Shown piece by piece: positions 1-7,633 of a stretch of 36,787 nt of DNA. This DNA is from Bacilli bacterium (GTDB taxonomy: Bacteria; Bacillota_I; Bacilli_A; RF39; UBA660): contig JAEETF010000072.1 of the NCBI GenBank assembly GCA_016290195.1, forward strand, positions 1-36,787, written 5' to 3'. The notes beneath the pieces were generated by a model. It saw only the letters and a list, made by a program, of their open reading frames with translations, had not been told where the DNA came from and did no database searches. Positions within the stretch are counted from its first letter, which is position 1; every line of letters begins with the position of its first letter. A program made the position numbers and the translations under genes.

Positions 1-157
1 TAAAACAGATAAAATAGGTATTACATTACAACAAAAACAAAGAAGTAATATTTTAGAACATATTGATTTAGTAGTTGGTGATGATTTTGTTATGTTTTCA
101 AACGTTACAAAAGATGGTAAATTAGAAGTACATGAAAAAATTGAAAGAATGCTATAA
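1..157 (+). CDS. C-terminal fragment of an unidentified protein (gene starts before the window)
   Basis: An open frame (first complete codon at base 2) enters from the left edge and ends at TAA 155-157, giving 51 residues. The tail contains the stretch DLVVGDDFVMFSNVTKDG and ends KIERML. I do not recognise the family from so short a piece. Codon use matches the neighbouring genes, and a terminator hairpin begins inside its last codons, which supports it being a real gene end. Confidence 0.6.
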   Translation, partial: KTDKIGITLQQKQRSNILEHIDLVVGDDFVMFSNVTKDGKLEVHEKIERML

Positions 158-169
158 ACATTCTTTTTT
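143..169 (+). terminator. Rho-independent terminator overlapping the first gene's stop codon
   Basis: AAAGAATG (144-151) pairs with CATTCTTT (159-166) around a 7-base loop, followed by a short T run. The stop codon lies in the loop. Confidence 0.6.
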
Positions 170-213
170 GTTTACTTTAAATATTTATTTCATAAAGTAT
201 ATTAGGTGATTAT

Positions 214-660
214 ATGCATATAAAAAAAGAAAATAATTTATTAATAATATATTTACCTAATAAATTATTTGATAGTAATCAAGATGTTGAAAAATATTTT
301 TATACATTATTTTCTAAATTAAAAAACAATTATAACATTTCTATTAGTGGATATTGTGATATTAGTATATATGGTGATGAATATTATGGGCATGTTATAG
401 AAATAAAAAGAGAAGAATTTGATTATTTAGATAGTAATATTGAAATGAATATTAAAATAAAGAAAACAAATTTTTTATATGAAATAGATACTATTACTAA
501 TTATGGTACTATTTATAAGTATCATAATAAATTTTATTTAAAATTAAATAAAAAAATAACTAATAATAAGTATTATCAGTTACTAGAGAATAGTAATTTA
601 ATATATAATGATTTAACAATTAAAATCATATCTAAAAATGATGTTGTAAAAAATATTTGA
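214..660 (+). CDS. Hypothetical protein, 148 aa
   Basis: I do not recognise this protein. It is 148 residues, rich in Asn, Ile, Tyr and Lys, with alternating hydrophobic segments that suggest a mainly beta fold. There is no signal peptide or membrane segment, so it is probably cytoplasmic. The ATG at 214 is preceded by GGTGAT (205-210) with a 3-base spacer, the ribosome-binding arrangement used across this window. It lies between a terminator and the promoter of the next gene, so it looks monocistronic. Base composition resembles the neighbours, and nothing suggests transfer or decay. Confidence 0.7.
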   Translation: MHIKKENNLLIIYLPNKLFDSNQDVEKYFYTLFSKLKNNYNISISGYCDISIYGDEYYGHVIEIKREEFDYLDSNIEMNIKIKKTNFLYEIDTITNYGTIYKYHNKFYLKLNKKITNNKYYQLLENSNLIYNDLTIKIISKNDVVKNI

Positions 661-684
661 AAAATATTAATTTTTTGATATAAT
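657..684 (+). promoter_or_regulatory. Promoter with extended -10 for the 710 gene
   Basis: -35 TTGAAA at 657-662, 16-base spacer, -10 TATAAT at 679-684 preceded by TG at 676-677. A strong Shine-Dalgarno sequence AAGGAGGG follows at 697-704. Confidence 0.7.
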
Positions 685-709
685 ATAGTATATAATAAGG
701 AGGGTATAT

Positions 710-1150
710 ATGAACAATGATGAAATAGAATTTTTTGAAATAGATGATAGTACAGCTAATACTTCACCTGTGACTCAAAATACACAACCTATTAATGTTA
801 ATAATCAAGTAAATAATAATCAAACTGTTAATATTAATAATCAAGTAAATAATGAACAATTTGTTAATACTACTCCTGTGATTCAAAATATACAGCCTAT
901 TAATAATGAACAATCAGTTAGTGCTGTACAAACAAATCCAGTAGAACAAAAGCCTATTGATCCAAAACAAGTACGTAGTGTTTTTGAAGATCCAATTAAA
1001 TCAGAACCAAAGAAAAAGATTGAATTAGGTGAAAATCCACTTGTTGAAATGGTAAATAATAAATCTGCACTTAAATTTGTAGTTATAATTTTAATTATAT
1101 TATTTGCTGCAGTATTTTTGATGCCAATTCTTTTTAAGTCTGGTAACTAG
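710..1150 (+). CDS. Asn/Gln-rich protein with C-terminal membrane anchor
   Basis: A 146-residue protein with no recognised catalytic domain. Residues 1-80 are low complexity, rich in Asn, Gln, Thr and Val, with internal repeats: an NNQVNN motif occurs twice, and the pair SPVTQNTQPIN and TPVIQNIQPIN forms a second imperfect repeat. A charged linker follows (about 85-120). One hydrophobic helix at about 122-141 (FVVIILIILFAAVFLMPILF) lies near the C-terminus. This suggests a tail-anchored protein with a disordered cytoplasmic N-terminal arm. The start is fixed by AAGGAGGG eight bases or less upstream and by its own promoter. The last 17 bases overlap the convergent RNHCP gene. Function unknown. 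Confidence 0.75.
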   Translation: MNNDEIEFFEIDDSTANTSPVTQNTQPINVNNQVNNNQTVNINNQVNNEQFVNTTPVIQNIQPINNEQSVSAVQTNPVEQKPIDPKQVRSVFEDPIKSEPKKKIELGENPLVEMVNNKSALKFVVIILIILFAAVFLMPILFKSGN

Positions 1151-1439
1151 ATAATTCAATTATTAAATCCATATTGTCGTCTTTAGCCATAATGTTTTTA
1201 TGGTTTTTTTTGCACTTTTCACAAGTGTATATAATTTTATATGTATCTTTAAATTTTTCAATGCTAATAGGCTTTAATAGGCCTTTACAGTCATTTTGTC
1301 TATCACCTGGCATAATATCTACATGCTTAGAATATAAACAAAAAGGACAATGATCTCTAGATGTATAATTTAATTTTTCTACTTCCATATTACAATGTTC
1401 ACAAATAAATCCTTGATCATTAGTTGTAAAGTTTTTCAT
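1134..1439 (-). CDS. RNHCP domain-containing protein
   Basis: A 101-residue protein of the RNHCP family, small probable zinc-binding proteins of unknown role. It carries CEHCNMEVE near the N-terminus (a CxxC pair), then SRDHCPFCLYSKHVD and PGDRQNDCKG, the family signature, and a second CEKC pair near residue 74. The two CxxC pairs plus HCPFC suggest one or two zinc ribbons. It starts at ATG 1439, with GGTGAT (1448-1443) and a 3-base spacer. The gene is convergent with, and overlaps the end of, the gene at 710. I see no clear terminator between them. Family assignment is from motif recognition; function remains unknown. Confidence 0.85.
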   Translation of the reverse strand: MKNFTTNDQGFICEHCNMEVEKLNYTSRDHCPFCLYSKHVDIMPGDRQNDCKGLLKPISIEKFKDTYKIIYTCEKCKKNHKNIMAKDDNMDLIIELSSYQT

Positions 1440-1454
1440 ATAATCACCACAATA

Positions 1455-1482
1455 ATTATAACAAAAATACTATATAAAACAA
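1455..1482 (-). promoter_or_regulatory. Promoter of the RNHCP gene, giving a very short leader
   Basis: On the minus strand: TTGTTT (1482-1477), 16-base spacer, TATAAT (1460-1455) with TG at 1463-1462. The expected transcript start is next to the Shine-Dalgarno sequence at 1448, so the leader would be only about 10 bases. Confidence 0.6.
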
Positions 1483-1490
1483 ATAAAAAA

Positions 1491-1499
1491 TGGTATAAT
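1491..1499 (+). promoter_or_regulatory. Extended -10 promoter of scpA
   Basis: TGGTATAAT at 1491-1499 with no good -35 hexamer. The predicted start at about 1506 is only about 13 bases before the chosen scpA start codon. Confidence 0.6.
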
Positions 1500-1518
1500 A
1501 TTCTAGGATGTGATTAAT

Positions 1519-2241
1519 GTGGAATATAAAGTTACAATTGATGCCTTTGAAGGACCTTTAGATTTACTCTTACATTTAATTAAACAATCAAATATTAATA
1601 TATGGGATATAAAGATAGATGAAATAACTAAACAATATTTAGATTATATTAATGCAATGGAAAAAATGAATTTAAATATTGCTAGCGAATATTTAACTAT
1701 GGCAGCTGAATTAATTGAAATTAAATCTAGTAGTTTACTTCCTAAAAAAGAATTACCAGAAGATGAATATGAAGAAGATAAAAGAGAAAACTTAATTAAT
1801 AGATTGATTGAATATGAACAATATAAAAATATGACTAGTATATTTAAAGAGATGGAAGATGCTAGAAGTGAAATATATACTAGAAATCCAAGTGAACTTA
1901 GTGAATATCAAAGTGATGTTAAATATGATGAGAAAGTTTTAGATTTAGAAGAATTAGTAAAAGCATTTAATAATTTTTTAAATAAGCAAGAACTTGATAA
2001 ACCACTTAATACAAAGATTACTGGACGTGAATACTCTGTAGATAAAAGAAATGTCGAAATAAAGGGTATTCTAAAAAAGAAAAAAAGAGTTGAATTTTTT
2101 GAATTATTTGATAAACTAGAAAAAGATTATATTGTTGTAACTTTTTTATCAATTCTTGATTTAGCTAAAAAACAAGAATTAGAAATTGTTCAAGATAAAA
2201 ATTTTAATAACATTATATTATTAGATAAGGAGCGTAGTTAA
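1519..2241 (+). CDS. scpA: Segregation and condensation protein A (kleisin of SMC-ScpAB)
   Basis: ScpA is the kleisin subunit that joins the heads of the SMC dimer in the condensin-like complex that compacts and segregates the chromosome. The N-terminus carries the family signature FEGPLDLLLHLI, followed by the helical SMC-neck-binding region (ASEYLTMAAELIEIKSSSLLP). The C-terminal winged helix includes VVTFLSILDLAKKQE. Length is 240 aa, typical for the family. I chose GTG 1519 because GTGAT at 1510-1514 sits four bases upstream, matching the window's usual spacing, and the resulting N-terminus MEYKVTIDAFEGPLDLL matches the family. A GTG at 1510 is in frame but lies inside that site. It is followed directly by scpB, as in most Firmicutes. 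Confidence 0.95.
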   Translation: MEYKVTIDAFEGPLDLLLHLIKQSNINIWDIKIDEITKQYLDYINAMEKMNLNIASEYLTMAAELIEIKSSSLLPKKELPEDEYEEDKRENLINRLIEYEQYKNMTSIFKEMEDARSEIYTRNPSELSEYQSDVKYDEKVLDLEELVKAFNNFLNKQELDKPLNTKITGREYSVDKRNVEIKGILKKKKRVEFFELFDKLEKDYIVVTFLSILDLAKKQELEIVQDKNFNNIILLDKERS

Positions 2242-2242
2242 A

Positions 2243-2806
2243 ATGAATTTAAAAGCTGTGCTTGAAGGATTATTATTTGTAGTTGGTGATGAAGGATTAT
2301 CTTTAAAAAAGATAGAAGAATTATTAAATACAAATGAAGCTGATACTAAAAATTTATTAAAAGAATTAGTAACAGAATATGCTAATGAAAATAGAGGAAT
2401 TAAACTTGAAATATTAGGTAATAAGTTTAAACTTACTACTAAAAAAGAACATAAAGATTATTATAAGAAATTATGTGATATGGAAAAAGATGAAGGTCTT
2501 AGTCAAACAGCTTTAGAAGTACTTGCAATTATTGCCTATAATCAACCAATTACAAGAAGTGAAATTGATCAAACAAGAGGTGTAGCAAGCAGTCATATTA
2601 TACGAAGACTTCTTATGAAAGATTTAATTATGGTAAAAGATAAATCAGATTTACCAGGAAGACCAAATTTATATGGAACAACTGATAGTTTTCTTGATTA
2701 TTTTGGATTATCAAGTATTACAGATTTACCTGCAATGAATATAAATAAAGAAGTAATTCCTGAAGAAAAGGATTTATTTAATTCAAAATATACGGAGGAT
2801 AAATAG
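2243..2806 (+). CDS. scpB: Segregation and condensation protein B
   Basis: ScpB is the winged-helix partner that dimerises and binds ScpA in the SMC complex. The 187-residue protein begins MNLKAVLEGLLFVVGDEG and contains the conserved LEVLAIIAYNQPITRSEI and GVASSHIIRRLL segments, then GRPNLYGTTDSFLDYFGL near the end. These are the hallmark tandem winged-helix motifs. ATG 2243 lies one base after the scpA stop, with AAGGAG at 2227-2232 inside scpA, so the pair is translationally linked. A weak hairpin with a T run overlaps its stop. Confidence 0.95.
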   Translation: MNLKAVLEGLLFVVGDEGLSLKKIEELLNTNEADTKNLLKELVTEYANENRGIKLEILGNKFKLTTKKEHKDYYKKLCDMEKDEGLSQTALEVLAIIAYNQPITRSEIDQTRGVASSHIIRRLLMKDLIMVKDKSDLPGRPNLYGTTDSFLDYFGLSSITDLPAMNINKEVIPEEKDLFNSKYTEDK

Positions 2807-2819
2807 ATTTCCTCTTTTT
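2794..2819 (+). terminator. Weak hairpin/T-run terminator after scpB
   Basis: GAGGA (2795-2799) pairs with TCCTC (2810-2814), followed by five T. The short stem and 10-base loop suggest only partial termination before the patatin gene. Confidence 0.4.
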
Positions 2820-2835
2820 GCGTGGGAGTGATATT

Positions 2836-3984
2836 ATGCGTGCAATAGTTTTATCTGGTGGTGGAGCTAAAGGTTCATATGAAATTGGTGTTTGGAAGGC
2901 ACTAAGAAAGAATAGAATAAAATTTGATATTGTTACTGGAACTTCAGTTGGTGCATTAAATGGTGTTATGATGGTTCAAGGTAATTATCACTATGCTACA
3001 AAAGTATGGTGTAAAATTGATCAAAGTAAGATTCTTGATAGAGATAATTTTAAAAGTAAAAAAGAAATGATTAAATTTTATGCTAAGAGTGGAATACATG
3101 GTGGTACAGAAGTTCAAGGACTCGAAAATATCATGGAAAGTGCTATTAATGAAAAGAAATTTTTTAAATCTAAAATTAATTTTGGGATTGTAACATTTAA
3201 TTTAAGTAAAATGAAACATTTAGAATTAAAAAAGAAAGATATTAAAAAAGGTTATTTAAAAGATTATGTAATAGCTTCTGCAACTTGTTTTCCATTTTTT
3301 AAACGAAAAAAAGTAGATGATAATCATTTTATTGATGGTGGTTATTATGATAATTTACCTATTAATTTAGCAGCTAAAATGGGTGCAGATGAAATTATTG
3401 CTGTTGATTTAAAAGCAGTAGGTATTAAAAGAAAAGTTGAAAATAAAAATTTAAATATAACTTATATTAGTCCTATTAATGATACAGGTGATTTTCTTGA
3501 TTTTAATGAAGAAAATGCTAAAAGAAATATTAGATTAGGTTATAATGATACTATGAAAAAATTTAAAAAATTAGATGGTGTTTATTTTACTTTTAAAAGA
3601 AGAAATTTAGAAAAATTTTATAATAAATACTATACTAAATTTTATAATAATATTTTAAATATTTTTGATAGTATTAATGATAAATCATTTTTTAAAGCAT
3701 TTAAGAATGATGAATGTGATAATTATTTTTATAATATTATTGAAGAATGTGGTAAATTATTTAATATTGATGAATCAAAAGTATATAGAGTAAAAAAATT
3801 TAATAAATTAGTATTAAAAAAATTGAATAATTTAGATGAAAAGAAAAAATTCTTTGATCGAAAGAGTAAAATAAAAGAAATAATAGAATTACTTAATAAT
3901 AATTCTATATCAAAAATTAAAAGAAAAAATATTCTTTCTCATAAAGAAGTAATTATGGCAATTTACTTGTATACAATACAATAA
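2836..3984 (+). CDS. Patatin-like phospholipase family protein
   Basis: A predicted serine acyl hydrolase of the RssA/YchK-like patatin family. The oxyanion-hole motif SGGGAKG is at residues 7-13, the nucleophile elbow GTSVG (Ser37) at 35-39, and the catalytic Asp in FIDGGYYDNLP at Asp167, so the Ser-Asp dyad is intact. No signal peptide is present, so it is probably cytoplasmic or peripheral and acts on acyl lipids. The start at ATG 2836 follows GGGAGTGAT (2824-2832). A longer in-frame start at 2818 lies in the scpB terminator and is unlikely. The C-terminal 170 residues, beyond the patatin core, are Lys/Asn/Phe-rich and not recognised. Physiological substrate unknown. Confidence 0.9.
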   Translation: MRAIVLSGGGAKGSYEIGVWKALRKNRIKFDIVTGTSVGALNGVMMVQGNYHYATKVWCKIDQSKILDRDNFKSKKEMIKFYAKSGIHGGTEVQGLENIMESAINEKKFFKSKINFGIVTFNLSKMKHLELKKKDIKKGYLKDYVIASATCFPFFKRKKVDDNHFIDGGYYDNLPINLAAKMGADEIIAVDLKAVGIKRKVENKNLNITYISPINDTGDFLDFNEENAKRNIRLGYNDTMKKFKKLDGVYFTFKRRNLEKFYNKYYTKFYNNILNIFDSINDKSFFKAFKNDECDNYFYNIIEECGKLFNIDESKVYRVKKFNKLVLKKLNNLDEKKKFFDRKSKIKEIIELLNNNSISKIKRKNILSHKEVIMAIYLYTIQ

Positions 3985-3995
3985 AATGTTATAAT
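3967..3995 (+). promoter_or_regulatory. trpS promoter inside the end of the patatin gene
   Basis: TTGTAT (3967-3972), 17-base spacer, TATAAT (3990-3995) with TG at 3987-3988. It overlaps the last codons of the upstream gene. The predicted start at about 4002 excludes an in-frame ATG at 3999 as the trpS start. Confidence 0.65.
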
Positions 3996-4019
3996 CATAT
4001 GGATAAATGGAGGAAAATT

Positions 4020-5030
4020 ATGGATAGAAAAGTGATTTTGACAGGTTTACGCCCTACAGGTAATTTACATTTTGGACATTATTTTGGTGCTTTAACTAAC
4101 TGGGTTAAACTACAAGATGAATATGATTGCTTTTTTGAAATAGCTGATGTTCAAGCACTTACTGATAATTTTAATAATCCTGATAAAGTAAGAAAAAATG
4201 TGCGTGAGACAGCTATAGATTTACTATCAGTAGGAATTGATCCTAAAAAAGCTAATATATTTATTCAATCAGCTATCCATGAAATAGCTGAACTAACAGT
4301 TTATTATTCTAATTTAGTTACAATAGCTAGGTTATATCGTAATCCAACTGTTAAAACAGAAGTAATGCAAAAAAAAGGTATATTTGGTGAAAAAGGTGAA
4401 GGTGTAACTTATGGATTTTTAGGTTATCCTGTAAGTCAAGCAGCAGATATAACAGTTTTTGATTGTGATCTAGTACCTGTTGGAGAAGATCAATTACCAA
4501 TTCTTGAACAAACTAGAGAGATTGTTCGTAAATTTAATTCAATTTATGGTGAATACTTAAAAGAACCAAATCATTTACTTAGTAATAATCCAAGAATTAA
4601 AGGATTAGATGGTAATGAAAAAATGGGCAAAAGTTTAGGAAATGCTATATTCTTATGTGATAATGATGAAACTATTAAAGAAAAAATTATGGGTGCTGTA
4701 ACTGATCCAAATAAAATAAAAAAAGATGATCCAGCAAATCCTGAAGTATGTATGGTATATTATTATCATAACCTTGTTAATAAAGATAATTGCAGTACAA
4801 TTTGTTCTGAATGCAAAAAAGGTTCTAGAGGATGTGTTAATTGTAAAAAAGAATTAATTACTGCTATGACAGAATTTTTAAAACCAATTAGAGAAAAAAG
4901 AAAAATGTATGAAGAAAATCCTTCATTAGTAGATGAAATATTAATAAATGGTACTAAGAATGCTAAAAAAGTAGCTGAAAAGAAAATGAAACAGGTTAAA
5001 GAAGCTATTAAAATTAATTATTTTGAGTAG
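4020..5030 (+). CDS. trpS: Tryptophanyl-tRNA synthetase
   Basis: Class I aminoacyl-tRNA synthetase that charges tRNA-Trp in the cytoplasm. The ATP-binding HIGH-type motif is NLHFGHYFG (residues about 13-21) after the conserved GLRPTG. The KMSKS-type loop is KMGKSLGN. The fold also shows GYPVSQAADI and GEDQLPILEQTREIVRKFN. A cysteine cluster (CSTICSECKK then GCVNCKK) lies near residues 250-275; a similar GCVxCKK segment is common in this family. Length is 336 aa. ATG 4020 follows GGAGG (4009-4013) by six bases. An in-frame ATG at 3999 lies before the predicted transcript start. There is no T-box leader. The next gene begins seven bases after the stop. Confidence 0.95.
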   Translation: MDRKVILTGLRPTGNLHFGHYFGALTNWVKLQDEYDCFFEIADVQALTDNFNNPDKVRKNVRETAIDLLSVGIDPKKANIFIQSAIHEIAELTVYYSNLVTIARLYRNPTVKTEVMQKKGIFGEKGEGVTYGFLGYPVSQAADITVFDCDLVPVGEDQLPILEQTREIVRKFNSIYGEYLKEPNHLLSNNPRIKGLDGNEKMGKSLGNAIFLCDNDETIKEKIMGAVTDPNKIKKDDPANPEVCMVYYYHNLVNKDNCSTICSECKKGSRGCVNCKKELITAMTEFLKPIREKRKMYEENPSLVDEILINGTKNAKKVAEKKMKQVKEAIKINYFE

Positions 5031-5036
5031 GTGCCT

Positions 5037-5468
5037 ATGAAAAAAATAATATATATACTTTTTATAGGATTATTACTTTCAGGATGTAATAAACAAACTG
5101 ATAAAACACTTGTTTGCAATAAAAATGAAAAATTAAATGAAAATGATGTTTTTCAAAAAATAGAATCTACTTATATAGATAATAAAATAGCTTTTGCTAA
5201 TCTAGATATTAAGATTGTTGTTAGTGACAGATATGTAGAATATATTAATGTTCTAGAGCAACAATTACTTGAATCATATAATGAGTTTCGTGATAAAGAT
5301 GGTGTGACTTTTTCATCTATTAAAGGTGATAGTGATATAAAAGTCTTAATTGGTGTTGATTTTAGTAAAATAAATGCACCAATAGAAGCACTAGGACTTA
5401 TTAATGACCAAAGTACTTATGATGATGCTTATAAAACATTTACTGAAATGGGATATAGTTGTAAATAA
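5037..5468 (+). CDS. Small putative lipoprotein, 143 aa
   Basis: The N-terminus is a lipoprotein signal peptide: MKKIIYILFIGLLLSGC with lipobox LLSGC and the lipidated Cys at residue 17. The mature part of about 125 residues is soluble, mixed charge, and not recognised as a family; it ends KTFTEMGYSCK. It should be anchored to the outer face of the membrane. Translation probably starts at ATG 5037, with AGGTG overlapping the trpS stop codon, so expression is coupled to trpS. A GTG at 5031 is inside that ribosome-binding site. The link with trpS is probably only positional. Confidence 0.75.
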   Translation: MKKIIYILFIGLLLSGCNKQTDKTLVCNKNEKLNENDVFQKIESTYIDNKIAFANLDIKIVVSDRYVEYINVLEQQLLESYNEFRDKDGVTFSSIKGDSDIKVLIGVDFSKINAPIEALGLINDQSTYDDAYKTFTEMGYSCK

Positions 5469-5503
5469 TAACACTAGAGTATACTCTAGTGTTATGTGTT
5501 TTT
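5469..5503. terminator. Bidirectional terminator, perfect palindrome
   Basis: AACACTAGAGTA (5470-5481) and its reverse complement (5482-5493) form a perfect palindrome with flanking T-rich sequence on both sides. It separates the convergent lipoprotein and DUF378 genes and contains the DUF378 stop codon. Confidence 0.8.
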
Positions 5504-5692
5504 AATATGATTAAATAAAATTCCTATATTTATGATTCCAGTTAAACCAACTATTGTATAAATAATTCTTGAAAACATTGAACCATCACCAAAAATTAAT
5601 GCTACTAAATTAATATCAAGTAGACCAATAAGTCCCCAGTTTATTGCTCCTATTATTGTAAATACTAAAGCAATTTTTTGTATTGTTTCCAT
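5492..5692 (-). CDS. DUF378 family membrane protein
   Basis: A 66-residue integral membrane protein. It contains IGAINWGLIGLLDINLVALIFG and RIIYTIVGLTGI, the signature of DUF378, with two transmembrane helices (about 6-28 and 41-60). The family has no established function. The ATG at 5692 follows GAAAGGAGC on the minus strand. The gene is single and divergent from the LolA-like lipoprotein. Confidence 0.85.
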   Translation of the reverse strand: METIQKIALVFTIIGAINWGLIGLLDINLVALIFGDGSMFSRIIYTIVGLTGIINIGILFNHIKNT

Positions 5693-5738
5693 ATTTTGCT
5701 CCTTTCGTTAAGTATTATTTTCAAAAAAATAAAAATTA

Positions 5739-5767
5739 TACATAATTAATAATAATTTAAATATAAT
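5739..5767 (+). promoter_or_regulatory. Possible promoter of the LolA-like lipoprotein gene
   Basis: TACATA (5739-5744), 17-base spacer, TATAAT (5762-5767). The -35 element is poor. The predicted leader is about 22 bases. Confidence 0.4.
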
Positions 5768-5796
5768 TTAATGAAATTAATTATGAGGTGATGATT

Positions 5797-6795
5797 TTGA
5801 AAAAAAAGTTTTTTGTTTTTTTATTAGTAGTATTTAGTTTTATAATTACTGGATGTAATAAATATGATAAAAATGATATTACTAAAAATTTAAAAAAACT
5901 ACTTGATAAAAATAAGGGATATTGTTTAAATGGTGAACTTGAAATATTTAATAATGAAGATAGTTATATTTATGATGTTAATGTTTATTATAGTAAGGAT
6001 GATAATTATAAAGTATCATTAAAGAATAAAATTAATAATCATGAACAAATTATTCTAAGAAATAATGATGGTGTTTATGTACTTACTCCATCATTAAATA
6101 AAAGTTTTAAGTTTCAAAGTGAATGGCCATATAATAATTCACAAAGTTATTTAATTCAGACTTTATTAAAAGATATGGAAAATGATGAAAATATAAAATT
6201 TGAAAAAAATGATAATGGTTATATAGTAACTACTAAAGTTAATTATTCAAATAATAAAGATTTAATTAAGCAAAATATTTATTTAGATAATAATATAAAT
6301 ATAACTGATGTTCATATATTGGATAAAGAAGAAAATGTTAAAATGAAAATGCATTTTAATAAAATAGATTATAATAATGGTTATGATGAAAATTTTTTTA
6401 CACTTGATGAAAATATGGCATCTGTAACTTATGAAAAAGAAGAAACAGTAAGTAAACTTGAAGATATTATATATCCAATGTATTTACCAACAGGTACTTA
6501 TTTAGGCTCACAGGATGTTGTTGCAACTGATGATGGAGAAAGATTAATATTAACATTTGAAGGTGAAAAACCATTTATGTTTGTACAAGAAACTGCTGCA
6601 ATACCTAATAATTTAATGACTATACCAGTAGATGGAGAACCAGAACTAATAGCTGATACAGTGGCAGCATTAACTGATTCATCTATCGCTTGGTCAAACA
6701 ATGGTGTTGAATATTATGTAGTTTCTGATACCTTAAATAAAGATGAACTTTTAAGTGTAGCTAAATCAGTAAGTGTTATGCCAATAGCAAAATAA
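5797..6795 (+). CDS. LolA-like / YdcC-GerS-type lipoprotein
   Basis: A 332-residue lipoprotein: signal helix FFVFLLVVFSFIITGC, with the lipobox Cys near residue 19. The mature protein resembles the LolA-like fold of Bacillus YdcC and clostridial GerS. Seen directly are ILRNNDGVYVLTPSLNKSFKFQSEWP followed by SYLIQTLLKDM, the most conserved region of that family. GerS acts in spore cortex modification and YdcC is sporulation-associated; the role here is unproven. I place the start at TTG 5797, four bases after AGGTGAT (5786-5792). An ATG at 5791 lies inside that site but is the alternative. The stop codon is in the left arm of a terminator. Confidence 0.8.
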   Translation: MKKKFFVFLLVVFSFIITGCNKYDKNDITKNLKKLLDKNKGYCLNGELEIFNNEDSYIYDVNVYYSKDDNYKVSLKNKINNHEQIILRNNDGVYVLTPSLNKSFKFQSEWPYNNSQSYLIQTLLKDMENDENIKFEKNDNGYIVTTKVNYSNNKDLIKQNIYLDNNINITDVHILDKEENVKMKMHFNKIDYNNGYDENFFTLDENMASVTYEKEETVSKLEDIIYPMYLPTGTYLGSQDVVATDDGERLILTFEGEKPFMFVQETAAIPNNLMTIPVDGEPELIADTVAALTDSSIAWSNNGVEYYVVSDTLNKDELLSVAKSVSVMPIAK

Positions 6796-6820
6796 GACAT
6801 AAAAATATGTCTTTTTTTTT
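6794..6820 (+). terminator. Rho-independent terminator
   Basis: AAGACATA (6794-6801) and TATGTCTT (6806-6813) around a 4-A loop, followed by a run of T to 6820. It overlaps the stop codon of the preceding gene. Confidence 0.85.
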
Positions 6821-6868
6821 ATTTTCCTATTAAAAAATAAGAAATTTATAGTATTTTTTTAGAAATTA

Positions 6869-6877
6869 TGTTATACT
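6869..6877 (+). promoter_or_regulatory. Extended -10 promoter of the 6894 gene
   Basis: TGTTATACT at 6869-6877. The predicted start at about 6884 falls on the Shine-Dalgarno GGTGAT (6884-6889), giving a leader of about 10 bases. Confidence 0.55.
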
Positions 6878-6893
6878 TTTGTTGGTGATATTA

Positions 6894-7562
6894 ATGGAAA
6901 AGAAAGAAAAAAAGACAAAGAGTAATAAAAAGGGAACCGCTAGTACAAATAAAAAATCTACTTCCAAAAAAGTAACACCAACTACTGCTGAAGTAAAAAA
7001 AGATACTAGTATAAAAAAAGAAATTGTTAAAGAAGTAAAAGTACAAAAACCTAATGTACCAGAAACTGAAGAAGAATTTGGTGGCGATGAAATTCGTAAA
7101 CTTCTAATTATTATTGGTGCAGTTTGTGCAGTTATGTTAGCATTCTATTTCATAACATCATTTGTTATTAAACCAAAAGAAGAAAAGAAAGATGAAACAG
7201 AAGAAACTACTACAGTACAAACTATTCAATATGAACAAATTCTAATGGGTGAATTATTTAATCAAAATGAAAATGATTATTATGTATTAGCTTTTGTTGA
7301 AGATGATCCAATGTTAGAAGTATATACAAGTTATATAAAATTATATAGTGAAAAAGAAGATGCTGCTAAATTCTATAGAGTTAATTTATCTGATGATATG
7401 AATAAATCATATATTGGTGATGAAATCTATCTTGAAGGATCAAATATTGCTAAGATTAAAGTTAAAGGTACAACTTTAATTAGAATTAAAGAGCATAATA
7501 TAGCTACAAGTTATACAGATTATGATGCAATTAAAGGTAAATTTGAAAGATTAATGAACTAA
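6894..7562 (+). CDS. Membrane-anchored protein with thioredoxin-like outer domain
   Basis: A 222-residue single-pass protein. Residues 1-65 are very Lys/Thr-rich and cytoplasmic. One helix follows at about 68-91 (LLIIIGAVCAVMLAFYFITSFVI). The outer domain reads YYVLAFVEDDPMLEVYTSYIKLYS, then KFYRVNLSDD and later GTTLIRIKEHNI. This is the layout of a thioredoxin fold, but the catalytic CxxC is absent (EDDPML at that place), so redox activity is unlikely. Similar proteins are often called bacteriocin-accessory or thioredoxin-like; a specific role cannot be given. ATG 6894 is chosen from GGTGAT plus four bases. An upstream TTG at 6879 would precede the transcript start. Confidence 0.7.
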   Translation: MEKKEKKTKSNKKGTASTNKKSTSKKVTPTTAEVKKDTSIKKEIVKEVKVQKPNVPETEEEFGGDEIRKLLIIIGAVCAVMLAFYFITSFVIKPKEEKKDETEETTTVQTIQYEQILMGELFNQNENDYYVLAFVEDDPMLEVYTSYIKLYSEKEDAAKFYRVNLSDDMNKSYIGDEIYLEGSNIAKIKVKGTTLIRIKEHNIATSYTDYDAIKGKFERLMN

Positions 7563-7578
7563 TCATTAGTCTTTTTTT
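7557..7578 (+). terminator. Short hairpin with long T run
   Basis: ACTAA (7558-7562) and TTAGT (7566-7570) with a 3-base loop, followed by CTTTTTTT. The stem includes the stop codon. Confidence 0.55.
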
Positions 7579-7579
7579 C

Positions 7580-7608
7580 TTGAAAGAAATATATATATAT
7601 AGTATAAT
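7580..7608 (+). promoter_or_regulatory. Consensus-like promoter of the vWA/XpaC/SBP/TelA operon
   Basis: TTGAAA (7580-7585), 17-base spacer, TATAAT (7603-7608). This is one of the closest matches to the housekeeping sigma consensus in the window. It lies immediately after the upstream terminator. Confidence 0.75.
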
Positions 7609-7633
7609 TTTAATAGTGTAAAGGGATGATTTG

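Noticed and set aside
3996-4019. T-box or Trp-responsive leader before trpS or serS
   Set aside because: The trpS leader is under 20 bases and serS follows murD by five bases; no T-box sequence is present.
3999-4019. Longer trpS start at ATG 3999
   Set aside because: It lies upstream of the predicted transcript start and would place the GGAGG site inside the gene; ATG 4020 has correct spacing.
6498-6701. Minus-strand open frame within the LolA-like gene, and similar ones at 8812, 12158, 13043, 15221, 17556, 26476 and 30204
   Set aside because: Each lies inside a well-supported gene on the other strand or frame and has no Shine-Dalgarno sequence or recognisable domain.
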